A stretch of DNA of 27,918 nt, taken from NCBI GenBank assembly GCA_036260415.1, contig DASZZX010000034.1:1-27918 (forward strand), in the 5' to 3' direction. The DNA comes from DASZZX01 sp036260415. Its GTDB lineage: Bacteria; Actinomycetota; Nitriliruptoria; Nitriliruptorales; JAHWKO01. Made by a program: the position numbers and the translations under genes. Below are positions 15,669 to 23,057 of the stretch, piece after piece (the stretch's first letter is position 1; each line of letters begins with the position of its first letter). Under the pieces are notes generated by a model. The model saw only the letters and a program-made list of their open reading frames with translations. It was not told the origin of the DNA and ran no database searches.

Positions 15669-15706
15669 ACCCGGCGCCGGGCAACTCCTCGCCCCCGGCG
15701 CCGGGT
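15669..15706 (-). other. Strong hairpin in the cbbL-cbbS intergenic space
   Basis: Arms ACCCGGCGCCGGG (15669-15681) and CCCGGCGCCGGGT (15694-15706) are perfectly complementary over 13 nt with a 12-nt loop. Each arm also contains the self-palindrome CCCGGCGCCGGG. It starts about 10 nt after the cbbL stop. There is no T-run on the minus strand after it, so it is more likely an mRNA-stability or partial-attenuation element that sets the L:S ratio than a full terminator. Confidence 0.6.
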
Positions 15707-15716
15707 GGGCTGGCAC

Positions 15717-17159
15717 TCAGCTGGACTCGTCGGCGTAGTCGGGCGTGTCCGTGGACTCGTACTCGAAGGTGACGTCGCCCCAGGTGTCCAGCGCCGCTTC
15801 CAGCTCGCGGCTGCGCTTGGCGGTGTCCTTGAGGATGTCGAGGCCCTCCTCCATGAGGTCGCGGCCCTCGTTGCGGGCCTTGATCATGGCCTCGAGCCCC
15901 ACCCGGTTGGCGGTGGCACCGGCGGCGATGCCCATCGGGTGGCCCAGGGTGCCGCCACCGAACTGCAGGACGACGTCCTCACCCAGGTGGTATACCAGCT
16001 CATGCATCTGGCCCGCGTGGATGCCGCCGGACGCGACCGGCATCACCCCGCGCAGGCCTCCCCAGTCCTGGTCGAAGTGGATGCCGCGCGTCAGGTCCCG
16101 CTTCTGGTAGTACTCGCGGCAGGTGTCGTAGTAGCCGTAGGTGATGTTGGCGTCACCTTCCAGCTTGCCGACCACGGTCCCGGCGTGGATGTGGTCGACG
16201 CCCATCATCCGTGCCCACTTGGCGATCACCCGGAAGTTCACGCCGTGGTCCTTCTGGCGCGTGTAGGTGCTGTGGCCCGCACGGTGCAGGTGCAGCAGGA
16301 GGCCGTTGGCCCGCGCCCAGTTCGACATCGAATGGATAGCGGTGTACCCGACCGTCAGGTCGATCATGATGATCGGCGAACCGATCTCCTTGGCGAACTC
16401 GGCGCGCTCGTACATCTCCTCCATGGTGGCGGCCGTGCAGTTGAGGTAGTGGCCCTTGGCCTCGCCGGTGGCCTCGGACGCGGCGTTGACCGCCTCGATC
16501 ACGTGCTCGAACCGCTCCCGCCAGCGCATGAACGGCTGGGAGTTGATGTTCTCGTCGTCCTTGGTGAAGTCGAGCCCCCCGCGCAGCGCCTCGTAGACGA
16601 CCTTGCCGTAGTTGCGGGCGGACAGCCCGAGCTTGGGCTTGGTGGTGGCGCCCAGCAGCGGCCGGCCCCACTTGCGCAGCTTGTCGCGCTCGTCCTGGAT
16701 CCCGTGAGGCGGGCCCGGGAACGTCTTCATGTAGGCGAGCGGGATCAGCATGTCCTCGAGGCGTAGCGCCTTCAGCGCCTTGAACCCGAACACGTTGCCG
16801 ATGATCGACGACGTGAGGTTGGCGATGGAGTGCTCCTCGAACAGATCCAGCCCGTAGGCCACGTGCGTGATGAACTGGTCGTCCCTGCCCGGGACCTCCT
16901 CGATCGCGTAGGCCCGCGCCTTGTACTCCGCGCTGGGGGTCAGCAGATCGGTCCACACGTTCGTCCAGGTCGCGGTCGACGACTCACCCGCCACCGCCCC
17001 GGCCGCTTCCTCCCACGGCACCCCCTCCTGCGGGGTCACCCGGAAGGCGGCGATGATGTCGGTGTCGCTCGGCTCGTAGTCAGCCGAGTAGTAGCCCATA
17101 TCGCGGTACGGCTCTACTCCAGCCTCGAAGTCTCGGTCTGGTTTGTCGTTTCCAGCCAT
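15717..17159 (-). CDS. cbbL: RuBisCO large subunit, red-type form I
   Basis: A 480-aa large subunit with all catalytic residues visible: K174 and K176 in TTKPKLG, the carbamylated K200 with D202 and E203 in GLDFTKDDENIN, H292 in HRAGH, and loop-6 K332 in GTVVGKLEGD. SGGIHAGQMHELVYHLGEDVVLQFGGG (SGGIHAGQM, then DVVLQFGGG) marks the red-type lineage (IC/ID/IE) rather than the green type. ATG 17159 gives MAGNDKPDRDFE, with GGAG 10 nt upstream. An earlier in-frame ATG at 17186 is less likely. It carboxylates ribulose-1,5-bisphosphate as an L8S8 complex with CbbS. A -10-like TACGTT lies at 17192-17197 on the minus strand, below a terminator that isolates it from the upstream operon. No cbbX activase gene is seen nearby. 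Confidence 0.97.
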   Translation of the reverse strand: MAGNDKPDRDFEAGVEPYRDMGYYSADYEPSDTDIIAAFRVTPQEGVPWEEAAGAVAGESSTATWTNVWTDLLTPSAEYKARAYAIEEVPGRDDQFITHVAYGLDLFEEHSIANLTSSIIGNVFGFKALKALRLEDMLIPLAYMKTFPGPPHGIQDERDKLRKWGRPLLGATTKPKLGLSARNYGKVVYEALRGGLDFTKDDENINSQPFMRWRERFEHVIEAVNAASEATGEAKGHYLNCTAATMEEMYERAEFAKEIGSPIIMIDLTVGYTAIHSMSNWARANGLLLHLHRAGHSTYTRQKDHGVNFRVIAKWARMMGVDHIHAGTVVGKLEGDANITYGYYDTCREYYQKRDLTRGIHFDQDWGGLRGVMPVASGGIHAGQMHELVYHLGEDVVLQFGGGTLGHPMGIAAGATANRVGLEAMIKARNEGRDLMEEGLDILKDTAKRSRELEAALDTWGDVTFEYESTDTPDYADESS

Positions 17160-17266
17160 GATCGGTTCGCTCCTTCGCCCGGTCACGTCCCAACGTAGTC
17201 ACCCGCTGTGCCGCGGTGGCCAGGGGGGGCGTACGGACGGTCGGCCTTCATCGCACCATCCCTGCG

Positions 17267-17306
17267 AAAAACCGACCCGAGCCACGCGCCGCCGGTCCGG
17301 GTCGGT
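17267..17306 (-). terminator. Intrinsic terminator after the CBS-domain gene
   Basis: On the minus strand, arms ACCGACCCG (plus coordinates 17298-17306) and CGGGTCGGT (17271-17279) form a 9-bp stem followed directly by a run of five T (17267-17271). It lies 55 nt after the stop of the CBS-domain gene. It should end the nuoF-like/CBS transcript, so cbbL needs a separate promoter in 17160-17266. Confidence 0.75.
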
Positions 17307-17361
17307 CCAGCACGCGCGTACCTGCACGGGCGTTGGCGGCTGGCAGGGTGATCGGCTCGGG

Positions 17362-18126
17362 TCATCCGCGCCACCGCCGCCACCCTGGGGCCGGGTGCAC
17401 CGCCCGCTGCAGGTCGGGCAGCTCCTCACGCACCGCGTCACGCAGCAGTTCGCGGTCGGACTCCGGCAGCGCCGCCAGCGCCTCGGCGTCGGCTGGAAGC
17501 GCGACGTCGAACGACCAGCTGCCCACCAGCTCGCCGATGAGACCGTCCAGGTCCACCTGACGCACCGGGCCGCGGTCCAGCAGCAGGAGTGCGCGTTGCA
17601 GCCGGCGCCGTTCACGGATGGTGAAGGTCAGGGGGTCACGCAGCACCGCCCAGTTGCCGTCGGTCAGCTCGACGCGCTGACCGGCGAGGAGCACGTCGCG
17701 GATGGACAGCACCCCCAGCACGCGCTGACCCCTGGTCACCACGAGGTGGCGGATGCGCTGGGCGGTCATCTCCGCGGCCGCTTCGTACACCTCCCAGTCG
17801 GGACCGGCCGTCACCACCTCAAGGGTCATCAGCTCGGCGACCGGGGTGGCGTCGAGGTCCGTGCCGGTCGCCACCGCGTGGAGCACGTCGCGCTCCGTCA
17901 GGATCCCCACGAGCTGCTCGCCGTCGTCGAGCACCACCACCGAACCCACACCGTGGTCGCGCATGCTGCGCGCCGCCTGTCGCACGCTGTGGCCGGGGCC
18001 GGCCGTGACCACCCGGCCGGAGGCGAGGTCGCCGACCTTCACACCGGTCCGCCGCTCGAGGACGGGTCGTGCGCGGCGGGCCCCTGCCGTGCCGGCGGGG
18101 CTCCCGGTCGTCTCAGACGCTGTCAC
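17362..18126 (-). CDS. Tandem CBS-domain protein
   Basis: A 254-aa soluble protein. CBS1 spans about residues 29-87 (VGDLASGRVVTAGPG and GILTERDVLHAVATG) and CBS2 about 93-150 (VAELMTLEVVTAGPD and GVLSIRDVLLAG). Such Bateman modules bind AMP, ATP, NADH or SAM and report energy state. The last 100 residues (LTDGNWAVLRDPLTFTIRERRRLQRALLLLDRG) have no domain I recognise. GTG 18126 is preferred because GGAGG lies 8 nt upstream and the codon overlaps the end of the NuoF-like gene by 14 nt, a sign of translational coupling. A longer frame to 18342 lies inside that gene and is discounted. It may regulate the adjacent flavoprotein in response to adenylate or NADH levels. Confidence 0.85.
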   Translation of the reverse strand: MTASETTGSPAGTAGARRARPVLERRTGVKVGDLASGRVVTAGPGHSVRQAARSMRDHGVGSVVVLDDGEQLVGILTERDVLHAVATGTDLDATPVAELMTLEVVTAGPDWEVYEAAAEMTAQRIRHLVVTRGQRVLGVLSIRDVLLAGQRVELTDGNWAVLRDPLTFTIRERRRLQRALLLLDRGPVRQVDLDGLIGELVGSWSFDVALPADAEALAALPESDRELLRDAVREELPDLQRAVHPAPGWRRWRG

Positions 18127-19489
18127 CGGCACCGACCTCCAGCGTGCGTCGTGACGGCTGCACCGGGTAGGTGGAGCGACCCTCGTACACGAACCGGCGC
18201 GCCGACGCGTCGAAGTCGACCAGCTTGGGGACGGGCAAGCGCCGTGTGTTCGCGCAGCCACGTTCGAGGTGGTCGGCGAACTCGTGTCCGAACGTGTCCA
18301 GGACGCTGCTGACGAGAAGGGACTCGCCGACCGGCAGGCCACACCTCGCGCCCCCGGTCACGCTGCGGCAGCGGGAGCGGACGGTGTCCAGATCGTCGGC
18401 CGTGGCGGTCCCACGCTCCACGCGCTCGAGGCACTCGGTGATGATGCGGCTCCCCTGCTTGCAGGCGGGACACTGACCGCAGGACTCGGCGTGCAGGAAA
18501 CGCGAGAACGCGGCAGCCGCGCCCACCATGCAGGCGGAGTCGTCGTACACGACGAACCCGGCGGACCCCAGGGCAGAACCAGCCCGTCGCATGTCATCGA
18601 AGTCCAGCGCCACGTCGAGCTGGTCGCCGGTGAGGACCCGGTTCGACGCCCCCGGGAACACCGCCTTGACCGCCCGTCCGTGCTCGGGTCCGCCGCCCAC
18701 GTCGTGGACCAGGTGGCCCAGCGTCGCCCCCAGCGGCAGCTCGTAGACGCCGGGACGGCGGACGTCGCCGACCAGCGTGAACAGCATGCTGCCGGGGCTG
18801 GACCGGGTGCCCCGCGACCGGAACCACGCGGCACCGTGGCGCATGATCAGCGGCACGTTCGCGAGCGTCTCGACGTTGTTGACCACGGTGGGGTTCGGGG
18901 AGCGCTGGGCGGCGAACAGCCCGACCTGGTACGGGGGCAGGATGCGCGGCAGTGGCGGCTTGCCCTCGATCACCTCCAGCAGGGCCTTCTCCTCACCGAA
19001 CAGGTAGTCCTCAGGACCGGCCACGACCTCGAGCGGGACGGGCCCCAGCAGGTCGTGGGCGCGCAGCTCGCCGATGGCCCGCTCGAGCGCGGCGACCTCC
19101 GGCTCGAAGGCGCGCTTGAGCGCGATGAACGCCCCGCTCGCATCGACCGCGAGCGCGGCGATCGCGGTGCCCTCCACGACCAGGTAGGGGTCGTCGCGCA
19201 GCAACCGACGGTCCTTGAAGGTGCCCGGCTCCCCCTCGGCGGCGTTGCACACCACGTACCGGGTGGGGCACGGGTCGTCCCGCACACTCCGCCACTTCCT
19301 GGCGGTGGGGAAGCCCGCGCCGCCGCGTCCCCGCAAGCCCGCCCGGTCGACCTCCTCGATCACCGCCTCGGGGCCACGCTGCAGAGCGATCCGCAGGCCC
19401 TCGCCCCCACCGGCGGCGAGGTGGTCGGCGAGGCTCGTCACGGGCGTCGCCGGCAGGAGCGTGGTCCGGGTGGACGCGCGTTCAGCCAC
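18113..19489 (-). CDS. NuoF/HoxF-like NADH-binding flavoprotein with one [4Fe-4S] site
   Basis: A 458-aa protein of the complex I 51-kDa family. The FMN/NAD region is GLRGRGGAGFPTARKW (about 51-66) with CNAAEGEPGTFKDR following, then the middle block YLFGEEKALLEVIEG. The N3-type Fe-S ligands are C337, C340 and C343 (SCGQCPACKQGSR), with C383 40 residues later, matching family spacing. The start is GTG 19489. There is no NuoE or NuoG gene beside it, so it is not part of a complete complex I operon. It could be the NAD-reducing subunit of a soluble hydrogenase or formate dehydrogenase, or a stand-alone transfer protein. Coupling to H2 oxidation is inferred from hypC and the protease in the same region. 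Confidence 0.87.
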   Translation of the reverse strand: MAERASTRTTLLPATPVTSLADHLAAGGGEGLRIALQRGPEAVIEEVDRAGLRGRGGAGFPTARKWRSVRDDPCPTRYVVCNAAEGEPGTFKDRRLLRDDPYLVVEGTAIAALAVDASGAFIALKRAFEPEVAALERAIGELRAHDLLGPVPLEVVAGPEDYLFGEEKALLEVIEGKPPLPRILPPYQVGLFAAQRSPNPTVVNNVETLANVPLIMRHGAAWFRSRGTRSSPGSMLFTLVGDVRRPGVYELPLGATLGHLVHDVGGGPEHGRAVKAVFPGASNRVLTGDQLDVALDFDDMRRAGSALGSAGFVVYDDSACMVGAAAAFSRFLHAESCGQCPACKQGSRIITECLERVERGTATADDLDTVRSRCRSVTGGARCGLPVGESLLVSSVLDTFGHEFADHLERGCANTRRLPVPKLVDFDASARRFVYEGRSTYPVQPSRRTLEVGAGDSV

Positions 19490-19552
19490 CGCCGCCCGCT
19501 CCGTCCGCCGTCGTCCTCCCCTGCACCGGGTCGTCCAAACCTCTGCTCCTCA

Positions 19553-19642
19553 TCGCCGCGTCCCAGGTCATCGCCGCGTCCCAGGTCCTCGCCGCGTCCC
19601 AGGTCCTCGCCACGTCCCAGGTCCTCGCCACGTCCCAGGTCC
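19553..19642. repeat. Five tandem 18-bp repeats upstream of the NuoF-like gene
   Basis: Five head-to-tail copies of TCGCCRCGTCCCAGGTCM occupy 19553-19570, 19571-19588, 19589-19606, 19607-19624 and 19625-19642, with only one or two substitutions between copies. In one minus-strand frame they would read as the hexapeptide EDLGRG or DDLGRG repeated five times, but no start with a ribosome-binding sequence supports a gene. The array lies 63 nt from the NuoF-like start and about 210 nt from the aldolase start. It may be a regulator-binding array or a slippage-prone minisatellite. Confidence 0.8.
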
Positions 19643-19853
19643 TCCGACATCCACGCTACGGCGACGATGTACCGGCGCCATGCCCCCATCGAGGGAGCGG
19701 CGGGGGTAGTTCCCGTCCCTGCCGTCTCCTGGGACGGTCCGGACATCCGTCGCCGGTCAGATCCCCTCCCAGACGTCCACCCCGAGAGGGAGCCAGGGCC
19801 GCGGGCGTGCGCCAGGATGGTGAACGGCAGTCGTCTGACGCGGAGGAGCAGCT
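19643..19853. promoter_or_regulatory. Intergenic region upstream of the aldolase gene
   Basis: The stretch between the 18-bp repeat array and the aldolase start holds a 7-bp inverted repeat, CCGTCCC (19713-19719) with GGGACGG (19731-19737). GGAGGAG just before ATG 19854 is the ribosome-binding sequence. I see no convincing -10/-35 pair. Together with 19490-19642 it must hold divergent promoters for the NuoF-like operon and the aldolase. Confidence 0.35.
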
Positions 19854-20957
19854 ATGGCGCAGGACCAGGTCGATCTCGAACGTTTCGAGCGCACGGTTCG
19901 TTCGCTGGACGGCGACGTCCCCGAAGAGCCCGATGTCGAGGAGCTGCGGCGGACCGCACGGGCGCTGGTCGCCGACGGCAAGGGGATCCTCGCTGCCGAC
20001 GAGAGCAACAGCACCGCGAGCAAGCGCTTGAAGGCCATCGGCGTGGACGCCACGCCCGAGACCCGGCGCACCTACCGGCAGTTGCTGTTCACGGCCCCCG
20101 GGCTGGGCGAGCACATCAGCGGGGTGATCCTCTACGACGAGTCGATCCGCCAGTCGACCGACGACGGCACACCGTTCCCACGCGTCCTGCAGGACCAGGG
20201 GGTCATCCCCGGTATCAAGACCGATACCGGGACGGCGGCCTTGGCCGGTCACTCGGGCGAGAAGGTCACCACGGGGCTCGACGGACAGCGCGACCGACTC
20301 GCCGAGTACCGGCAGATCGGCGCCCGGTTCGCCAAGTGGCGCGCGGTCATCCAGATCGGTGACGGCCTGCCCAGCGCCGCCTGCCTGGGGGCCAACGGCC
20401 ACGCCATGGCACGCTACGCGGCGCTGTGCCAGGAGGCCGGGGTCGTGCCGATCGTGGAGCCCGAGGTCCTGATGGACGGCGACCACTCGATGGCGCGCTG
20501 CGAGGAGGTCACCGCCGCGACTCTGCGCGCCCTCTACGAGGCGCTCGCAGGGCAGGACGTCCTCTTGGAGGGGACCTTGCTGAAGACCAACATGGTCCTC
20601 CCCGGCACCGACTCCGGCGAGCAGCCGAGTCCCGAGGAGGTGGCCGAGGCCACGTTGCGCTGCATGCGGCGGACGGTGCCCGCGGCCGTGCCCGGCATCG
20701 TGTTCCTGTCCGGAGGTCAGAGTGCGGTCGACGCGACCGTGCGCCTCAACGCCATGAACACCAACGGTCCGCACCCGTGGAGCGTGAGCTTCTCGTACGC
20801 CCGCGCGTTGCAGGGACCGGCCCTCGACGCCTGGGGCGGCGACGAGGACCGTGTGGAGGACGCGCAGCGCGCTCTGATACACCGCACGCGCTGCAACGGT
20901 GCGGCGACCACCGGGACGTACAAGTCCGAGATGGAGGACGAACTGGCGGCGGCCTGA
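19854..20957 (+). CDS. fba: Fructose-bisphosphate aldolase, class I
   Basis: A 367-aa Schiff-base aldolase. Residues equivalent to the animal enzyme are visible: D49 in GILAADESN, K161 in AKWR, E202 in VEPE and the Schiff-base K244 in EGTLLKTNMV. It condenses dihydroxyacetone phosphate with glyceraldehyde-3-phosphate, and in the CBB cycle it can also make sedoheptulose-1,7-bisphosphate from erythrose-4-phosphate. It is not the class II metal enzyme usual in bacterial cbb operons. It stands alone on the plus strand and ends 8 nt from the convergent histidine kinase gene. ATG 19854 has GGAGGAG upstream. Confidence 0.95.
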   Translation: MAQDQVDLERFERTVRSLDGDVPEEPDVEELRRTARALVADGKGILAADESNSTASKRLKAIGVDATPETRRTYRQLLFTAPGLGEHISGVILYDESIRQSTDDGTPFPRVLQDQGVIPGIKTDTGTAALAGHSGEKVTTGLDGQRDRLAEYRQIGARFAKWRAVIQIGDGLPSAACLGANGHAMARYAALCQEAGVVPIVEPEVLMDGDHSMARCEEVTAATLRALYEALAGQDVLLEGTLLKTNMVLPGTDSGEQPSPEEVAEATLRCMRRTVPAAVPGIVFLSGGQSAVDATVRLNAMNTNGPHPWSVSFSYARALQGPALDAWGGDEDRVEDAQRALIHRTRCNGAATTGTYKSEMEDELAAA

Positions 20958-20965
20958 GCACTCCG

Positions 20966-22192
20966 TCAGCGACGCGAGCGGCCGTCGCCCGGTGACATGG
21001 GGGCCACCACACGGATGGTGGTCCCCGCTCCCGGGGCCGAGTCGACCTCGAGGCGAGCGCCGAGCAGGTCGGCGCGTTCGCGCATGCCTGCCAGCCCGTA
21101 GGTCACCCGCTCGGCCGCCGGTGCGGCGGCGGGATCGAAGCCATGACCGTCGTCCGCGATCTCGAGCACGGCCACGTCCCGCCTGACCGCCAGCGCGACC
21201 CGGACCTCATTGGCGGACGCGTGCTTGGCGGCGTTCTGCAGCGCTTCCTGCGCAATCCGGTACAGCGCCGTCTCGACGTGCTCGGGGAGCTGGCAGGGTT
21301 CGATCTCCAGCTCCGCCGCCGCGAACGGCAGCGAACGCACCAGGCTCTCAAGGCCGGCCGCCAGGCCGAGATCGTCCAGCACGGATGGCCGCAGGCCGGC
21401 GATCGCGCGGCGTGTCTCGTCCAGTGCCTCGGCGGCGAGCCGCTGGGCCGCCGCGATCTGCTCGGCGGTGAACCGGGTGTCCGAGTCCAGCGCGTCGGCG
21501 GCCGCTGACAGGTGGAAGGACAGGCCGACGATGCGCTGGCTGATGCCGTCGTGGATCTCGGCGGCGAGCCGACGGCGCTCGTTCTCCTGCACGTGGACCA
21601 GTCGTTCCGCGAAGCGCTCCCGCGCGACCTCGCGGAGGGTGAGCTGGCGGTGCAGCCGGGCGTTCTCGACCGCCCCTGCGACGAGGTTGGCGATCGCGCC
21701 CAGCAGCTTCACGTCGGACGCGGTGAAGTCGCGTCGCTCGTGCGTGTGCACGTTGAGCACGCCGACCAGGCGTCCGGGAGCGCTCACCATGGGCACGGAG
21801 GCCAGCGACGTGTACTCCTCGCCACGGAGGGCCGGGATGTACCGGTAGCGGGGATCGGAGAGCTTGTCGTCCACGATGACCACGGGCTCCTGGTGGCTTG
21901 CGACCCAGCCCGCGATGCCCTCCCCCAGTTCGAGCTCGATGCTGCCCGCCAGCCGGTCGAACGGCGGCGTGGCACCGGACAGCACCAGGCGCTGGCGCTC
22001 GTGGTCGACCAGGTGCACGAAGCAGACGTCCGTGGCGGTGGCGTCGATGATGATCGCAGCCACGCCCTGGACCACCTCGTCGAGGTCCAACCCGGCGGTG
22101 ACGGTGTCGATGATGCGCTGGAGCAGCGCACGTTCCCGGTCGGGGTCGTCGAGGCCCAGACCCTGGTGCGTGGCCACCTCGGCGTCGGTCAA
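20966..22192 (-). CDS. GAF-domain histidine kinase (NarL-partner type, HisKA_3)
   Basis: A 408-aa cytosolic sensor kinase with no membrane helix. A GAF domain spans about residues 35-180 (ELGEGIAGWVASHQEPVVIVDD; split: GEGIAGWVASH, VVIVDD). Then the HisKA_3 dimerisation helix carries the phospho-acceptor H214 in AAEIHDGISQRIVG. An HATPase domain ends the protein (ALQNAAKHA, ADDGHGFDP and GLAGMRERADLLGA). It starts at TTG 22192, which overlaps the stop of the response-regulator gene (TTGA). The GAF domain probably senses a small molecule, redox state or gas; the ligand is unknown. It is next to CBB genes on both sides and may control them. Confidence 0.9.
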   Translation of the reverse strand: MTDAEVATHQGLGLDDPDRERALLQRIIDTVTAGLDLDEVVQGVAAIIIDATATDVCFVHLVDHERQRLVLSGATPPFDRLAGSIELELGEGIAGWVASHQEPVVIVDDKLSDPRYRYIPALRGEEYTSLASVPMVSAPGRLVGVLNVHTHERRDFTASDVKLLGAIANLVAGAVENARLHRQLTLREVARERFAERLVHVQENERRRLAAEIHDGISQRIVGLSFHLSAAADALDSDTRFTAEQIAAAQRLAAEALDETRRAIAGLRPSVLDDLGLAAGLESLVRSLPFAAAELEIEPCQLPEHVETALYRIAQEALQNAAKHASANEVRVALAVRRDVAVLEIADDGHGFDPAAAPAAERVTYGLAGMRERADLLGARLEVDSAPGAGTTIRVVAPMSPGDGRSRR

Positions 22193-22842
22193 TGGAAGAC
22201 GCCCTCGCGCAGGGCCACCGCCACCGCCTGTGTGCGGTCGGTCACGTTGAGCTTCTGCAGGAGCGACCGGACATGGCTCTTGACCGTCTCCTCGCTGACC
22301 ACCAGCTCGGCGGCGATGGCCTTGTTCGAGTGGCCGGCCACGATCAGCTCCAGCACCTCGCTCTCGCGCTGCGTGAGCCCGAGGTGCGCGCCCGGCCAGA
22401 ACTCCCCCCGGTGCAGGCGAGCCGCGGACAGCGCCACCCGCCCGGCCAGCGTCGGGTCGATCACGGTGACGCCCTCCTGCGCGTCGTGCAGGTGGCGCAC
22501 CAGCTCCTCGCCCTGCACGCGCTTCAGCAGGAACCCCGAGGCCCCGGCCCTCAGCGCCTGGAAGAGGTACTGCTCGTCGTCGTAGACGGTGAGGAAGACG
22601 ACCTTGCAGTCCGGCCGGCGCCGCAGGATGTCCGTGCAGAGGTCCAGCCCGCTCTCCCCCTTGAGCCGCACGTCCAGCAGCACCACGTCGGGCTCGGCCA
22701 GGCCGAGCGCCGCGAGCGCCTCGTCCCGGGTCCGGGCCTCGCCGATCACCTCGACCTCGGCGTGGCGGCTCAGCATCGCCTTCAGCCCGTCGAGGACCAT
22801 CTGGTGGTCATCGACCAGCAGCACTCGGACCGGTTCAGCCAC
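22189..22842 (-). CDS. NarL/LuxR-family response regulator
   Basis: A 217-aa regulator. The receiver domain has the acidic pair DD at 11-12 and the phospho-acceptor D57 in VVLLDVRLKG. The C-terminal LuxR helix-turn-helix is LTQRESEVLELIVAGHSNKAIA and SEETVKSHVRSLLQKLNV. GTG 22842 is preferred over the longer frame to 22950. A -10-like TAGCAT (plus coordinates 22850-22855) ends 7 nt before it, which suggests a leaderless transcript, and the extra upstream residues lack family similarity. The stop overlaps the kinase start by 4 nt, so the pair is one transcription and translation unit. The target genes are not identifiable here. Confidence 0.9.
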   Translation of the reverse strand: MAEPVRVLLVDDHQMVLDGLKAMLSRHAEVEVIGEARTRDEALAALGLAEPDVVLLDVRLKGESGLDLCTDILRRRPDCKVVFLTVYDDEQYLFQALRAGASGFLLKRVQGEELVRHLHDAQEGVTVIDPTLAGRVALSAARLHRGEFWPGAHLGLTQRESEVLELIVAGHSNKAIAAELVVSEETVKSHVRSLLQKLNVTDRTQAVAVALREGVFH

Positions 22843-22884
22843 CCGACCGATGCTAGGCGAACCGGCTGGGAGCGGAGTTGCCAC

Positions 22885-22988
22885 GGGCCGGTCGTGACCG
22901 GCCCGAGGCGCTGGCCCGCCGGGCGCTGGGACGGTGTCCCTTCGCCGCACGCTGCTGCATTTCCCCCCTTCGACCCCGCCGAGGGGGG
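22885..22988. other. Two strong inverted repeats between the response regulator and rpe
   Basis: The first is a perfect palindrome, GGGCCGGTC-GT-GACCGGCCC (22885-22904). The second is CCCCCCTTCG (22963-22972) with CGAGGGGGG (22980-22988), stem broken by one bulged T. Both lie in the 215-nt divergent space. They could be operators for the CBB operon or RNA structures. No T-run follows either. Confidence 0.45.
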
Positions 22989-23010
22989 ATGGCCGCCCGC
23001 CGGGACAACT

Positions 23011-23030
23011 CTACGGTGTTCTACGGTGGT
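23011..23030 (+). promoter_or_regulatory. Direct repeat with two -10-like boxes upstream of rpe
   Basis: CTACGGTGTT (23011-23020) is followed directly by CTACGGTGGT (23021-23030). Each has a TACGGT that fits TANNNT, as seen upstream of other genes in the window. No good -35 is visible at 16-18 nt. A start site near 23034 would leave about 24 nt of leader with GGGAGG at 23045-23050. Confidence 0.35.
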
Positions 23031-23057
23031 CGGTAGGTCGGATCGGGAGGCACGCAC

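Noticed and set aside
19438..19746. A 102-aa minus-strand protein with EDLGRG repeats
   Set aside because: There is no ribosome-binding sequence, no known domain, and the frame overlaps the NuoF-like start. It is better described as DNA repeats.
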